NCBI RefSeq assembly: GCF_000150275.1
Contig: NW_002060972.1
Location: 467,394 to 531,393, forward strand
Length of the DNA: 64,000 bases
Direction: 5' to 3'
Source of the DNA: Trichoplax adhaerens
Lineage: Eukaryota; Placozoa; Uniplacotomia; Trichoplacea; Trichoplacidae
Every line of letters begins with the position of its first letter. Position 1 is the stretch's first letter. Position numbers and translations under genes: made by a program. The notes below the pieces were generated by a model, which saw only the letters and a program-made list of their open reading frames with translations, was not told where the DNA came from and searched no databases. Positions 14,991 through 29,377 of this stretch are shown here, one piece after another.

Positions 14991-17900
14991 TGATTAAAAT
15001 CCACCCTCAGTCACAACGCAAATACATAATAATATCGTATCGATTAAAGGCATTTTAGATGATTCCGCAGCCCTTTTCGTCGCCCAATAACGCCGATACC
15101 AGAAATAGAATAACTGTCTCAAGCATCTTACAGGAATACCTCAAAGAAGAATGGGTACTGGAGATATCTAGCGCAAACTCGTTAAAGTTTACTATTGTTA
15201 TGTATTATCGGTGAACATTATGTACGCGTACTCAAGGTAGTAACTGATTATATATTATTTCTTTTAATATATCGATATTTTTGAGGAGTGATATGTGAAA
15301 GAAAGTAGTACACCTAGTTTACAAAAGCAGCTTACAGGTATTATCGTATCTCGATATTAATTGGAAAGCTATCCGAATCTTTTCAAAATCCGATTTTTAT
15401 GTACGGAGAAAATACACTGCCAGTTTTTACTTATCATGTTCAAGGTGTTACTTTAGATAAATTTAGTTAGCTTGGAATTAGAAATATGGTATAAACTAGC
15501 TGCTTAAATACAGTTGAACTTTCAAATTCAGTAAAAGTGCTTATCTATTAAAAAAATCAAATACATGTTAAAGATAAATGATACATGATAAAATTGGTAG
15601 GCTACATAGAGAATCTGAATTGAACACTAATATCCTGTTTGGATGACTAATTATTACTTAGAATATAAATAATATAATTGGATTAAAGGAATGAAGTAAA
15701 TTTATATTTGGCAAATTTTTGACTGCTCATTCCCAATAATGTACTGTTTTTTGACTCTATAATGGTTGAAATATGATTCAATTTAATTATAACTTCAAAT
15801 TATATCCTGTAGTAATATGGTGCGGATTCCGCTATACAATAGAATTTTATAATTCTACTGCCGAAAATAACTTCGCTACTGTATAATTGAGCACTCAGGG
15901 CTTGGAGTATCGATCACCTGTACATTGAAAGACGATCACATTACTTTTTCTCTTTAGGAGCCACTAAATATTGTCACTATCTATAGTTTCATGTGTTTGA
16001 GTAAACCAAATCCGTTAGGTTACCAACGAGTAACAAAATCAAATCTGAGATTTAATTCTAGTCAAAAACTCTACCATCTTCCTAATCCTGTCTCCCTCTA
16101 GATAGGCTGGCATAGCCTTCAATATTTCTGTTTTATGCAGTCCTATTCTAGCATAAATTATCAATTTAAGATAATTACACTTTTTGAAGAACCATATCTA
16201 AAATCTTGATAATTAATACTTATGTTAGTCATCGTATCAGCAAATAATTACCGCAACATGAACATAACACTTTCTAAAATATAATGGGTAAATTTGGTAT
16301 TAAGCCGTAGCTAATAGAGCATAATTGAAGGATGTTAGTATTATAAAAAATTTGATTTTATTTTTACTTCAGCCTAAGTGATACAGCTATTTTTGATTGC
16401 TTTAATAAATTGTCACTTTTAATATAGGATTAATCCTAACGTTTGGCTAATCCCACTGTAATTAAACATAAACTGTTTCTTACTCCAATTATTCTCTCAG
16501 GTAACATGCTTAGGTTAATCTTGGGTCAATTAGCTGCTGCTATAGTGTATCATGAAGTACAAAATTGGTTACTTTGACAATTATAAGATTCTAAGAATGA
16601 ATGATAAATTAATCTCTCATCCTTCAGTGGTATAAACATTATTTACTCCCTTCACTCTTCTTATGTAAATAACTTGTTTTAAGGCTACATCATATTGTGA
16701 ATTTGGCAATGCTATCTGCTAGCTGAACTTGATATTAGCAGTCTTTAAAGAGCGTTAAATCTTGAGTTGCAATAAAATCATTAGTATTTTCTTATAGTAA
16801 TATTGGAGATGAAGCAGTTACATAAATTTTAACTCGTTTACAACAAGGTTTTAGCCAAATCATCCATCAAGTACGTTAATGTGCTTCAAATAGTAGATGA
16901 TATCATCCCATGATATTTCTCGAGAATTTAGTAAATACTACAGCGGTGACCCTTAAATCTATTTTTTTTCCAATCCTGATTCGAATTTTGGTCAGAATTA
17001 TGAACCGAATGACCGAAGATTTTCATCACAGCGCCAATAAAAGTAGCTTACAGCTGATCTCAAACAGCATTCTGTGAATATATCAGTTCAATCAGCTCAT
17101 ATCTAATCTTTCTTTGCGATTAAAGTCTTTTGAGTAATCCATATTAGATACCGTACCGTAAGCATGATTATAATTTCACTAGAGACGTACAATTTTAAAA
17201 TATGTTACATTTTATAACTACTTCAGTACCAAACAGAAGAATAGCGAATTCAGCTATCATTTTTATAAAAGTTATCAACATAATTACCCACTTAGTGGTC
17301 TAGTTTTAATTAAAAGCTAAGAATGATTTATTATTTATAAAGTTTCCACGTAATCCAATAATAATGGCTTGAACTACATCTGGCTCGATATTTAGCTACA
17401 AAATAGTTTATATTAACAAAACTGATTTACGTAGCATTATCGTTACTATCAGTAAGAAATAGCTGCTGGCTAGAATTCTAGATCGACTAATAAATAGTAT
17501 AGTTTTGATAAAGGGAATAATGCCTTGATTACGTGAGCATTTAAAGGCATGATCTCTAAATGTCTCTATCATCATGATAGAAACTACAAAGTAGATCAGA
17601 AAAGCAGAAAGAAATGAATTATAGATACGCGTCTAATCAGGATATATGAGCTAAAAGAATTGCTGGTGTAAATTTTCGATCGTTTTCATTCGTATTATAA
17701 AAGTAAAATCAGTTTATGGAGATTGCAATCAAGCTATTTTACAGCTGTACAGGAATAATGAGTACAATAAGTCTACTAGGGAAAAGAAGCATTTTATCTT
17801 AGTATGAAAGGTAACTTTATTTCTTGAAAGCTTTGCTAATTTAACGTCTATACACTTGCTATAGATCATAATAGCTATTAAAGGTAATTAGGTAAGTAAG

Positions 17901-19159
17901 AATGTAGCGTAACTCAAGTTTGGAGTGTCTAACCATTTTTAACTAAGGATGTAATTCCACCTTAATTTTATCAGATGCCTTTTCTATCTATAACGCTGCG
18001 TAGTTTAGTTGCACAAACTTCATAGACCGATACAAAAATAGTGCAATATAGAGAATTTTACACGATGCTCAATTTGGGCATCGCTTGGTATGGACTTCTA
18101 GATTTAGAAGTCTATGCATTTGGTCAGGTTCTGTGTGAAATCCATATTCAATGTGTCTTCAATATTATCATTTTTAACAATGATTAGATTAGAAACATAT
18201 GTTACTGCACGAGAATGACAAAAGCAGAGATGAATTAGGAAACACTTTTCGGCTGGTCTACTATCGCCCTTATATCCTCATTTATTTCATCATCACGACT
18301 CACGAGATGCACTATATTGTAAGTGATTCTACATCTATTACATTAAACTTATATCAGACTCTAATCTTGATCACATCCAAATCATAGTTATCTTCGACAT
18401 TAATCAGGATGATATCCGAATCATCGTTATTTCAGACGCTAATCTTAATTACATCGTAATCATCAGCATCTTAGACCCTAATTTTAATTACATCCAAATC
18501 GTCGTTGTTTTTTGACCTTCACGTTTCCTGATGATCCCTGATTGTATTCTCCAGCAGCTGTGAGTGGCATAAGAAGTAATAGTTGTATCCAATCATGTTG
18601 TATCGCAGGTTAAGCGATAGATCAATTACCAATCATCGTCCAGAATAAGATATTATTCATCATGTTTATTATCCAAATTAATAGTTAGATCATAGTCTGT
18701 AATAAAAACTACTATCATGATACAACCAATTAAATAGCAAGGCTGACTAGTACTTTGTTCTGCCATCGAATGATTACCACGCCCCTCGATCGGCTAGCTG
18801 TTAGCATTTAGAGGCTAGTGCTTGGTGGCCAGCATGCATCTCTAACTGAACTTACTGCTAAAAGCCATATTACTTTTACAGTTCGTTCTTGAAATTAGCC
18901 CATTAGAACCGACCTTGACTGGTATTGTAGTGACGTCGGTGAAAAGTTAACAGTGCCATTGCTACAAGCGTTGCTGAGGCAAGAAATCAAGTCAAGACTA
19001 TCCGCTATTTTTCTATTAGATACAGTATTATATCTAAAATTGATTAGATAACGGAATTGTCCTACATTATCAACCTTTTAGTCGTCAATATTACTTCCAC
19101 TTGCCAGGCGAACTAGTAGAATTAAGCATAAACCAACAAATTAATTAGTCTACATCATC
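14991..19159. other. Spacer between the two Rh genes
   Basis: About 4.2 kb of AT-rich DNA between the stop codon of Rh copy 1 and the start of copy 2. I find no exon with family resemblance. The only ordered structure seen is a 39-bp tandem repeat near 18.36-18.51 kb. The promoter of Rh copy 2 must lie here, but I cannot point to a specific element. Confidence 0.5.
18357..18512. repeat. Minisatellite, four diverged ~39-bp units
   Basis: Units begin near 18357, 18395, 18434 and 18473. Each has the pattern GAC-n-CTAATCTT-n-ATTACATCC-n-AATCATCGTTATCTT with several substitutions. The 38-39 bp spacing is regular. It lies between the Rh genes, 650 bases before the second start codon. No long frame runs through it. 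Confidence 0.7.
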
Positions 19160-22100
19160 ATGGGATTATTGAGCCGTAAATTAGTCATTTTAATGACTGT
19201 CTTTGAGATTGTGGCACTTATTTTATTTGCAGTCTTCGTCCAATTTGATAGTGTTGCTTTGCCAACCTCTCATGCTGAATCTTTTCATGGTGTATCTTAT
19301 GCAAGTAAGTATGGTGCAGTTACAAACTAGGCAAGAAAAAGTAAAAATTAGCCTTAAATATGTCGATTATTGTCTGTCTACATTAATGCAATTAAACATG
19401 AATCATGACAAAATCTTCGTTCTTATATGCTGTAGAGAAGGGATGTTAAATCACATTAATGCTGATACTAAGTTGTACCGATGTCTTATAAATTAGTGAG
19501 CCCATGATTATACGTTCCATGATGCTTATATATGTAGATAACTGTTAATTTCCTTTCCTGATAAGAGCATGAATAAGATCGCTGTGATACTAATTGACCT
19601 TGATGTACTCCTTTGTCTATATTGTATTGATAGCTATTTCTGAGGAGATCACCATAAATATGCTGCAATCCAACTTTCTTTCCTGATTTTTCGTGTTAAC
19701 CTTCATTTCCATTTACTTTGCTCTATACTTATTTTAGTGTTTCAAGATATTCATGTCATGATCTTTGTTGGCTTTGGCTTCTTAATGACATTTTTAAAGA
19801 AATATTCCTTCAGTAGTGTTGGCTTTAATTTACTTTTAGCCTCTTTTGTAATCCAATGGTCAACTCTCACCCTGGGGTTCTGCCATTCTTGGTCTAATTT
19901 TAGCCATATACTTATCGATACCGAATCGTAAGTCGATTAATGAACGAAAGATACACTATTAATATGCTCCAATAGTGAATAGCTACTGTTGCTCTTATAC
20001 GCCAATTTCACACTTGATTTAAAGCCTTGACTTTATGTACCTCATCTATGACGTTAAAATTAATGCAGATCAGTTTTACGTCTCATTTTTATCTGGCCAC
20101 TTTATCCTAAACGAACTATTTGGTAGTCACTTTTTGCAAAACTTTTTAGCAAAACCATACGCTACTTTGGATTAATTCTTAATGCTAAACTACACAGATA
20201 CATATATATTTTAACGGCATATGTTCACTAATGTTAACGTTTAAGAAGACTTATGGCTGACCTCAGCAAAGAATAACTGTTGTAATTGATTATTGTAGCC
20301 CAAAATGAAATGAGTGATCTAAAGTTATCGTTGCAAGCGTTAGATATTGCATAGTTGCAGTGAAATTGCTATGTATCATTGACTCTTTGATCGATTTCAA
20401 ATTTACAGTACCGTAGAGATGAAAGTAGAATTGAGGCTTGGTGCTCAAATATCCAGTCTTAGTATTAGATTTTAATTTACGATCGATGGAGTATACTCTT
20501 ATACTTGCATAGTAAATAGATCAAATTGAACCATACGGTTTCAATGAAAAAAACAATTAAATTGTGGTAGTTGGCCTGTATGGAATTGTTGTTTTAATGC
20601 AAATTCCCTTTAGGAATTTGCTAACTTGGGCGCTGTTTTTCACCTTTAATAATTTTGTGAAAAGGTGGATGTCAATGATCAACAGTAAAAGTGATAGCGA
20701 GTTAATTGATGAACTCACAAGCTAGAGTCGTTTTCTTTGCAAAGAGGCAATGATAACACCTGCAAAAAGCACATGAGATTAATTTAACGTATTAAAAATT
20801 AGCACACCAGCAACTAAGTAACTAAGTAATACACTACTTAACTACGTAAATGTAATTAAATTCCAGCAGTACTGAGTTTTGTTCGATACAGGGACGAAGA
20901 CTACTGAGACTAAGTTTAATTACATAAAGTACGTCAGGTTAATACGTTCAGATAAATTTTTAGGAGATGGAAAATAAGAGTCGTAATTTAGTTTCTAACA
21001 GATTTTTCTCTTATTTCAAATATCATGTTTTTATGGGATGGTATCAAGCAAATGTCCCTAAAAAATTAATTTAAAACAGATACAGCTAATATCTTAGCCG
21101 AACTTTAGCGATTTTTTTGTTAAAATTTTCCTCTCTAGTTGCTATAGAGTATTTTAAATGATTCGCTATCCATATAAATTTGATACTTATTACATTTTTA
21201 CCGCTTCATTTGAAATGACAGTTTAATTGCTGCTGACATATGTGCAGCTGCAATATTGATCTCCTTTGGAGCTGTACTTGGCAAGACGTCAACTTTGCAG
21301 CTAATTGTTATGGCATTTTTCGAAGTTATATTCTATTCCATCAACGAAACTTTATGCTTACAGTATCTAAAAATTAGCGATATGGGTGGATCTATCGTTA
21401 TTCATGCATTTGGAGCTTATTTCGGTTTAGCAGTTGCCTTCGTATTATATAGTAGAGATGCAGTTGGTCATGCCAACGAAGGATCTTCCTATCAATCGGA
21501 TATATCAGCAATGATAGGTTAGTAAAATGATGCAGCATATTTTAACTTACGATTCGATAATAAATGGTTTCCTCAAATATCAAATGCATAAAATAAGATA
21601 AGCTATTTCTTCAATACTTATCTATCTTTGGGGATATATTTACTTTCAATGTTGATAGTCAACGAACAAAAGTACCCTTACCTATCGAATAAATTAAATA
21701 CTTAAGCCTAATCAAGAACTTTTAAGGGTGCTTTTTGTCTTAATTAAAATTATCAATGATTTAAAGGAATTATGTAAATTGAAAGTTTTTGCTATACAGT
21801 GCATAATTTAGATTCTAACTTGACTAAACTTGATGATCTAATTCATCGATAAATTTTAATGACCAATATGACCATAATTCCTAAAGTAAAGCAAAACAGG
21901 TTAATCAATTCAATTGTTGAATAATACTGTAATTATTCGTTTGATGAACTTTCACGGTACTATAAATTAACGATGAAAAAAGACAATGGTTTTACGAGCG
22001 ATAAAGAACTGTTAACTTCGCTTAAACAACAATAATAGGAGCTGCTGAATGTTAAATATAGACTACATTTCTTTTATATACGTATTGTACCGTCTTAGTT

Positions 22101-24263
22101 TAATTTAATTATTAATTACATATTAACAAGTATCATATGGCTAATATATTGAAGTTTCTATATAAATTATTTTTACACCATCATAGGAGTACAAGCTATG
22201 GAATAGCTATCAGTGAAGGAATTAGGATAAATTTTAACAACAATATTTGCATACATTAAAGCGTTTTTAAAATATTAATTGTATCTAATTGCAAAAACGG
22301 TACAAATTTTCCATTATTTACTGAGGAATATTCCTTTTTTGTAGTAGTTTTTTAGATTTACTAATATTATAATAACTTAATCACACATGTTCTCTTCAGT
22401 TATTAACTTACAATTTTGATGTCTTAGGCAGTAATTTTTACTAGAATTAGTAATATAATATTTTTGACGATAGGTACCGTCTTCTTATGGATATTTTGGC
22501 CAAGTTTCAACGCCGGCTTAGCGTCAGGAGATCAACAGCAACGTGCCGTTTTCAATACTTACTTTGCATTAGCGGCATGTACTTGCACAAGCTTTGTTGT
22601 CAGCTCACTTCTTGATCGGGAAGGAAGATATCGAATGGTTAGTCCATTTTGGCAACTAATATTTTACACTAAACCTATGCGAAAAACTCTTTATAGATTG
22701 TACAGAGCATTATTTTAAAGCTTATTCCTAAGTTACTGCATGTTCTTTAATTTTATCTAGGTTCATATACAAAATTCTACTTTAGCTGGAGGTGTTGCTG
22801 TTGGAGCCTCAGCAAATATGCTTTTACCTATCTGGCTAAGCATGTTGACCGGTATTATCGCTGGTGTTGTCAGTGTTATTGGATACGATTACATATCAGT
22901 AAGTTAATATGTTATACTTTTAATACTGAAAGTTATAGCTACAGCAGTAAATATTTTTCAGACGAAAAAGGTTACCTCTCATGAATACCGGGATTTGCAA
23001 GGCAATTATTAGTTGTAGCTTGATAAAAGTTCTCATACACCTTCCAAAGCAATACAGTATGTCATATGTTCATGGGCTGAAGATAGATATTCCAATTAGA
23101 TATACAAGTACTGCCATTGACTAGTGATGGTTTAACGCCTATGAATATAAATTTTTGGACGAGTTATTAGGCTAGCGTATTATTTTCATTACATCTTAAG
23201 TCTACGTATGTTATGAATTTTCAAAATAAATTAGGAAAATAATAACGTTATATGATTATATTGAAACCCTATCTTGTTTCTATAATAGTCAATTTTGATA
23301 ATGGCGTATTTTATGCGAGTATCACGAGCTAGACATTGCACGGTACTAGCAATCATGATTATCTGACGAAATTGTATTGATCTTATTTCTGCATTTGCAC
23401 CAATCTAGCCTTTCTTAGCAAAAAAACGAATTCATGACACTTGTGGAGTGAACAACTTGCATGGTATGCCTGCCTTGATAGCATCAGTTCTAAGTGCGAT
23501 TATTGCGGCAACGGCTCATTTCAGTAGTTATGGAGAAAGGTAAATATTGTTATAGATTTTTACTGCTCGTTTAAATAAAATGATCATAACTAGTCACTGT
23601 CGTTGATGCGACAAAATGATAATACTGTTCACTATCATATTGTAATTTATAAACAGCTTGTACAGCATATTTCCCGCTCGAAAACCAGCAACTCTGAACA
23701 TGACCCTTCCAGTTGGCGTAGTTGATATGCCTGGCGAGCCACTATCCGCTGGAGGACAAGCTGCTATGCAAGCTGCAGGTATTGGTGTGACCTTGGGTAT
23801 CTCCATCTTATCTGGACTAATAACCGGTAATATTCGAATAAGAGCAAGCTATTATCTGTTACTGAACTTAAAAGATGCTTTAGTAGTCAAATTCTGAATC
23901 AGCACTTCTAAAGGTTATTATCCTAATTTACATGATCATTAAAATCATTTCCACTAGGTTACATTATCAAATTTTCGATATTCGATGATGTAGATAGCCA
24001 AGATTTCCACTTAGATTCGCCACATTGGGAGGTAACAATAAAGCGTTAACATTTTCGGTTAAAAATCGGAATCTATAATAAACATATACCAATGGTTGTA
24101 TTTATATTTGAAACTTCCCTATCTAACTAACTTCAAATGCTTTTGAAAATGAAATAACTAACGGCATAATATTTAATCTTAGGTTCCAGATTCCGAAGAC
24201 GCTGCTAGAATGACGCAGTATCGCCTCCGAGATACGGTCAAGTCCGTTGAAGTGACAGTTTAA
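19160..24263 (+). CDS. Rh-type ammonium transporter, copy 2 (nine exons)
   Basis: Second member of the tandem Rh (SLC42) pair, expected to be a plasma-membrane NH3/NH4+ channel. Exons: 19160-19304, 19738-19927, 21222-21517, 22474-22637, 22761-22898, 23409-23539, 23657-23826, 23958-24031, 24183-24263, giving 462 residues. The first eight exon lengths (145, 190, 296, 164, 138, 131, 170, 74) are identical to copy 1; only the last is three bases longer. The protein keeps gate Phe85 and Phe222, Asp165, twin histidines His173 and His329, and the DSPHWE end. Membrane helices are nearly identical to copy 1. The differences gather in the first extracellular loop (residues 36-48), after residue 103 and in the cytoplasmic tail. 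Introns all begin GT, including intron 6 (AAAG|GTAAAT). Its tail faces the AMP deaminase gene. Family call very secure. Confidence 0.93.
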
Positions 24264-25691
24264 GCTTACAATTTCATGTGAGTATTAGATACATTTAGTT
24301 AAGGTATTTGGCTTTAGCATATAATCTACTACCACCATTTGAAACTGTATATAAAACACGTTGAAAACGTATTAAGCATTTCGCCAACGACGCATGCTTT
24401 GATCTTGATTAGTATGTAGCATTAAACAGCGTGCATGTAGAATTATACTTTAGCCCTAATTTCAGTGCACCAATGTTGTAACTTTAAAGAGTTGTTAATT
24501 TACTGAAGAGTATAAATTACTAGTATTACGTAATAGTTTACATGATCATTCACGCTTACAATATTCTTAATTGAAGATTAACGTACATTTATCGCATTAT
24601 GTTGACTATCATTTATAGGTGGATTCTATCAAGTCCAGGATTTCTTTACAGAACATGTTCAAATGCGTACGTAGATGATGGATCAATTTTTACAAATTGT
24701 GAGCGTTCATAGACAATGAAATATGGTAGATTCTGCTTGAAATTAGGGTTTAAATAAATGACTGGTTGATAATATATTATGCATAACAGGGATTACAACA
24801 TCTGATTTAGTCCCGCTGCTACTTGACGCATTGTAGGATAAGCTATTTAATTGATAGGGTTTTTTATTAAATGAAAGTAGATAATATAATTAAATTCGTT
24901 AAATATATTTTGCATATTGATTAATGCATTACCTATAATCATACTGTAGCAAAAGATACAACCGGGTGATCGATAGCTCAATAAAATTTTATTGTCTGCA
25001 ATATATCGATTTTATTTCGTATAAGACTTAGCTAGAAGAAATTCAGTCTATAAATATATTAAGTCCATCGGTGATATTAGCTTACGTAAAATATAAACTT
25101 CTAAAATTGATATTTGTAATCTTACGGTAGAAATCAAGTTGAGGCTGAGTGTTATATTCCATCGCTCCGCCGAATCTATGGATACACCTGATTTGAGTGA
25201 CGTTCAGTAATACATATGTACGCCAAACATTATTAATACATTTCTTCAATAGTGATAAATTCTAATGCAGTACATTATAAACTGTTTATAAAAAGAGTAC
25301 AATATCAATGTAAAGACACAACTAAATAGTGATATAAATAAAACTATCAAACATGAATAATAATAATAATAATGTGAGATTAAATGGGTATATTGACTGT
25401 TTTTGATATGTGATGAGTCATTTGTCCGTTAATTGAAAACTATAAGGGATAGTAAACAATAAGTAGCAACCACATATAATTAGTATGGGATAAGTACTAC
25501 TTTTGAAATCGACTTTGGTCAGCCATCAATGACAGTATAGTTACGATATAATTTAAAGGATCAAGAAATTGCCGTTACCGATTATAAAGACCATAATGAA
25601 AAATGTTCTTAAGGTAAAAAAAACACTTCCCGTTGCACATATTTTTAGTAGCTAAAGTAACAAACTGAATTAATGTGCAATAGATTTAACA
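24264..25691. other. Intergenic space between convergent genes
   Basis: The 3' ends of Rh copy 2 (+) and AMP deaminase (-) face each other across 1.4 kb. No further exon is visible. An (AAT)6 microsatellite lies at 25356-25373. Both 3' untranslated regions are expected here. Confidence 0.5.
25356..25373. repeat. (AAT)6 microsatellite
   Basis: Six uninterrupted AAT triplets in intergenic DNA. Confidence 0.9.
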
Positions 25692-28600
25692 TTACGAATG
25701 AGGTGGAATATGATCCTTAATCTGGGGATCACAGATTGTACACAGCTCTTCTTCTAAAGTTTCATGTCTGTAGGCCACACGAATACCAGGGACATTCGTG
25801 CAACTGATAGAATTTGATTCAATACCCTCTTTCAGGTAATTTTCTCCTAGCCAATGTTTCTTCAACTATTGGAGGTGTTCAAAATGGTGTTGCAATTACA
25901 TTATCAATCTATTACTGTAATTACAAAATATTCGACTTTTAATTATTATCTTACATTGTGCTCGAAACCACTCATCCACACACTATTTCGGGCCAGTTCA
26001 CACATATCACAAGGGTTAAGTTTCCATACTTGTGCTGCAATACTATATTCTTCCATCAAAGGTTCCTAAACAACAGGTAGAATATTCGCTTTATGTTTAG
26101 AATGGCATTATTTGATGGAAGTGATTTTACTATTCATATAAAATAAACAGAGGGATTAATTGATACTCTAAATACCTTTGTAAAATGGAATTGTAGAGGG
26201 TCATCAGACGAAATCGATACAATTAGCCCTCTTGCATGATACGATGGAAGAGGGTTTCGATGATAATTCAGAAACAATGAATTGTTACTTAAAGGTGACA
26301 TTGCAATGCCCACCTGAGCCAAATAATATAAATATTGCAAAGCGGGAACCTGCAAGGAAAGCCGACAATTATTATATATTACTCCCAAGTTATTTCTAAG
26401 ATTCGATAGATGATAATAAATGTACATGCATATCACACACGCAGTTAAAGATAACATTTATAGAATTGAATATTCATTATACCTTTCGCAGTAATAAACC
26501 ATGAGAAATATTTTGCGCTAAGATAAAAGCAGCCATCAAGTGCTCTACCGAACCTGCTTCTCCACAATGTGGTCGAAACATAAAACAGTTAAGACCACGT
26601 TGCCTATATTCGTATAAACGAATTTTGCGATTATTTTCTATTCAAATGTAATACATACATATATAATTAGGTTTTATATTTACAAAGAGTTAAGGTGACC
26701 TACTTTCGTAAATTATTTAGCGCAGTAATATTGGCAAACATGTAAAAACAATAATAAGAGTATGGAGGATTCTCCGGTAGATCCCATTCATTTGGCAATG
26801 GGCTATCTTCATGAAATAAATGGTTTTCAGCTTTACTTTCGTCATCTACACTATCAAAGCCAATTAGCTGTATAACGTATACGAATGAAAACATAGATTG
26901 CGTTAGTGTATTCAATTATCGAACTTTAAAGTATGCAAATAATTTAAAATCTATTAAAATATTTTGTCAAGAGTTCAACCTGTGGCAAAAAACGGTGCAA
27001 TTCCGGGTGAGAACTAGGATTGCATGTGACTTCAAACAGGGGTGTGAATATGTTATCCAACATTTCTTGGAAATTATTGAGGAGGTTATTGGATTTATAA
27101 ATGTTACTAGTTATTAGAACCAATATTAAATGTAAAGATTAGTTTAATATAGTGACACAATTAAAAATGCTTTATTTACTGAACGCTAAAACTTACTACA
27201 GACGAGGGATTTGGATTAGCCATCTCACATTATCTGAATACACGCTGTTGTTCACAGCCCATCTAGCTAATTTATCCCATTCAATTTTCGATTTGCCGTA
27301 TATTGATAAGCGGGGCTCAGCCATTTGGTATTTGCTGTCTTCTAGTTCGTATGCAACCTCCTACACAAACGAAATATCCTTGAGCAAGTGATACAATTAA
27401 AAGGTAATGGGAAATTAAATACCTTGATTAGCTCTCCAAAATATCTTCCATCGACGTAATTGTCAGTTTTCAAAAATATCTCTCTTAATCGACTTTCCCC
27501 TGTAAAAGTTGCGAAGTTATTCATTTTTAGCCTAGCTGATTTTAAGCGTAACGAAACATTGGTAACAAGCTCACCAATAGGGTTATACTTGAGATTGAAT
27601 TTATCGAATCGATGAAAAGTGTTTCGGTCCTAGAATACGAATATCATGGTTATATCCAACTTAAGAACAAGATAATTAAGATTTGCTAAGTTGTTGAAAA
27701 GATATATATATATTAACATACCGCATGGACATCCAACTTATCAACACTTAAGTCATATGACGTAAGATTAAGACTCCTAAAAACCTAACGAAGCGTGAAA
27801 GTTAAAAAATAACGTTCAAATTCGAGGTCTACAGTAAAGATAAATATATTCTTTAAACTATATTAAAATTGTTACTTTTTCCAAGGTCATCACATTTCCA
27901 TTACGAAACAAGACCTCTTCGTTCGGACAATTTTTCATTTTATTCTTAATAAATCGTAGTAAGTGTTTTTGATTCATGCATGAGGCCGCGTGAACGTGAG
28001 TGTCAACCTATATAAAAATTGGTATACAATGGACCTAGGTTACCAGCTGATAGAGAGACATACGTATTGTATTGTAGAAACCCATTTTTCTTACTTTTCG
28101 GACGTTATAAAAATCTCGATGTGAAACTCGCTTTTGAGCTGCAATCTCATTTGTTTCATTTAGTAACACATGCAAATTAAATCGTGATTCGAGAAAAGAC
28201 ATTCGACGATACGCAAATGATTTTCTATAAAATTTCAAAAATGATTCAAATCTTAGTACAGCGCTTTCGACTTGTTTAAATGCCTATAACGCCTATCATT
28301 CTTAATACTCGTATTTACATTGGTCCATGAGAACATAAAGCTAACAGAACGTTTCTATCCGAAACAAATTCCTGTACATCCGGATGTTTCAAGTCTAGTG
28401 GTTTTTCTCGCTCTAATGCATCCTTATCTTCATAGACCATGACAATACCATTTTTTATTTTACAAACGTTACCATTATCTGGTAAAAATTCGATATCGAA
28501 GGGGTTTACATCTTCAAAAGATTCTGTCGGTAATCCTAATGTATAAAGCACAAGATAAGGTTTAGTATGGCCATAGCATCGATGTTGTGTATCGAATCTA

Positions 28601-29377
28601 TTTTATTTGAATATAACGATCATCCTTTAGTTTGGTATGTACCGGCACAAATTGAGCGAGCAACATCTTCGTGATCGATACATTCAAGAGATTTATCAAC
28701 ATAAGTTTTTAGTGCCTTTTCGGTAGTACGGCAGAAACTTTGCCTGCTAATTTTCATATACTTCTGACGAATAAGTAATGCCTTGACGAAAAAGCTTGAC
28801 GCCTCTTCTAGATTTCCCAGTAATATCTGTATTGATAGAATATTATCGTATTAGCGGTGATATGATTTGTTTAAACTAAATGGTTGTATTCAAAATGAAC
28901 GCAAGTGTGTGTTATTATCACTTACACCGGAGTGACTGCATTCGTCTTCGTCAACATGAATTCTATGAAATTTTGTTGAATCTAGAAATCGTTCGCGATT
29001 GCACTGTGATCGATAACGACTAGCTAAATCTAAGCAAAGGAAATTATTTAAATTTCGTCGATTAGAACTATTTCAATATTTTTTTGGTAAATATTTAGAA
29101 TTGAAATCATTCATCAGATGAATAATGGAAAGTCATTCAAAAATTTTGAGAAATGTAAGGCAACTTCATTTTACGCAAAACATAAATAACACAATCAATG
29201 AACAGAGAAATACACATGTCAATAGTTTTGCCATTCATACCTTCATCTTTCGCATTCTTAAATTCTAGTTCTTTAATTCCTGCTTGCAACATAGTAGTTT
29301 GTAGAGCATCTTCATGAATTTGACGTTGAGCGATATCATCATCCGGCATTTCGAATAAGGAAGCATCCGGTGTAGAA
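25692..29377 (-). CDS. AMPD: AMP deaminase, sixteen exons (5' exon missing)
   Basis: Hydrolyses AMP to IMP and ammonia in the cytosol. Exons in transcript order: 29377-29241, 29029-28926, 28826-28643, 28535-28319, 28224-28095, 28007-27876, 27784-27722, 27629-27575, 27499-27423, 27360-27197, 27106-26980, 26867-26704, 26603-26483, 26349-26176, 26065-25955, 25865-25692. All phases agree, giving 710 visible residues ending at a TAA. Family blocks appear in order: [26 protein letters not shown] (zinc HxH), [18 protein letters not shown] (zinc His), [22 protein letters not shown] (zinc and catalytic Asp) and [10 protein letters not shown]. The wording is closest to AMPD2-type enzymes. The first exon here begins with a phase-2 acceptor near 29378, so at least one upstream exon with the start codon is unidentified. 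The last exon is odd: where the family usually reads GNDIRRTNVPDIR it has [13 protein letters not shown]. Identity is very secure; exon edges were set by eye. Confidence 0.93.

Noticed and set aside
23594-23806. Minus-strand frame overlapping Rh copy 2 exon 7
   Set aside because: Antisense shadow of a conserved coding exon.
25854-26069. Plus-strand frame across the last AMP deaminase exons
   Set aside because: Antisense shadow of the conserved exons at 25955-26065 and 25692-25865.
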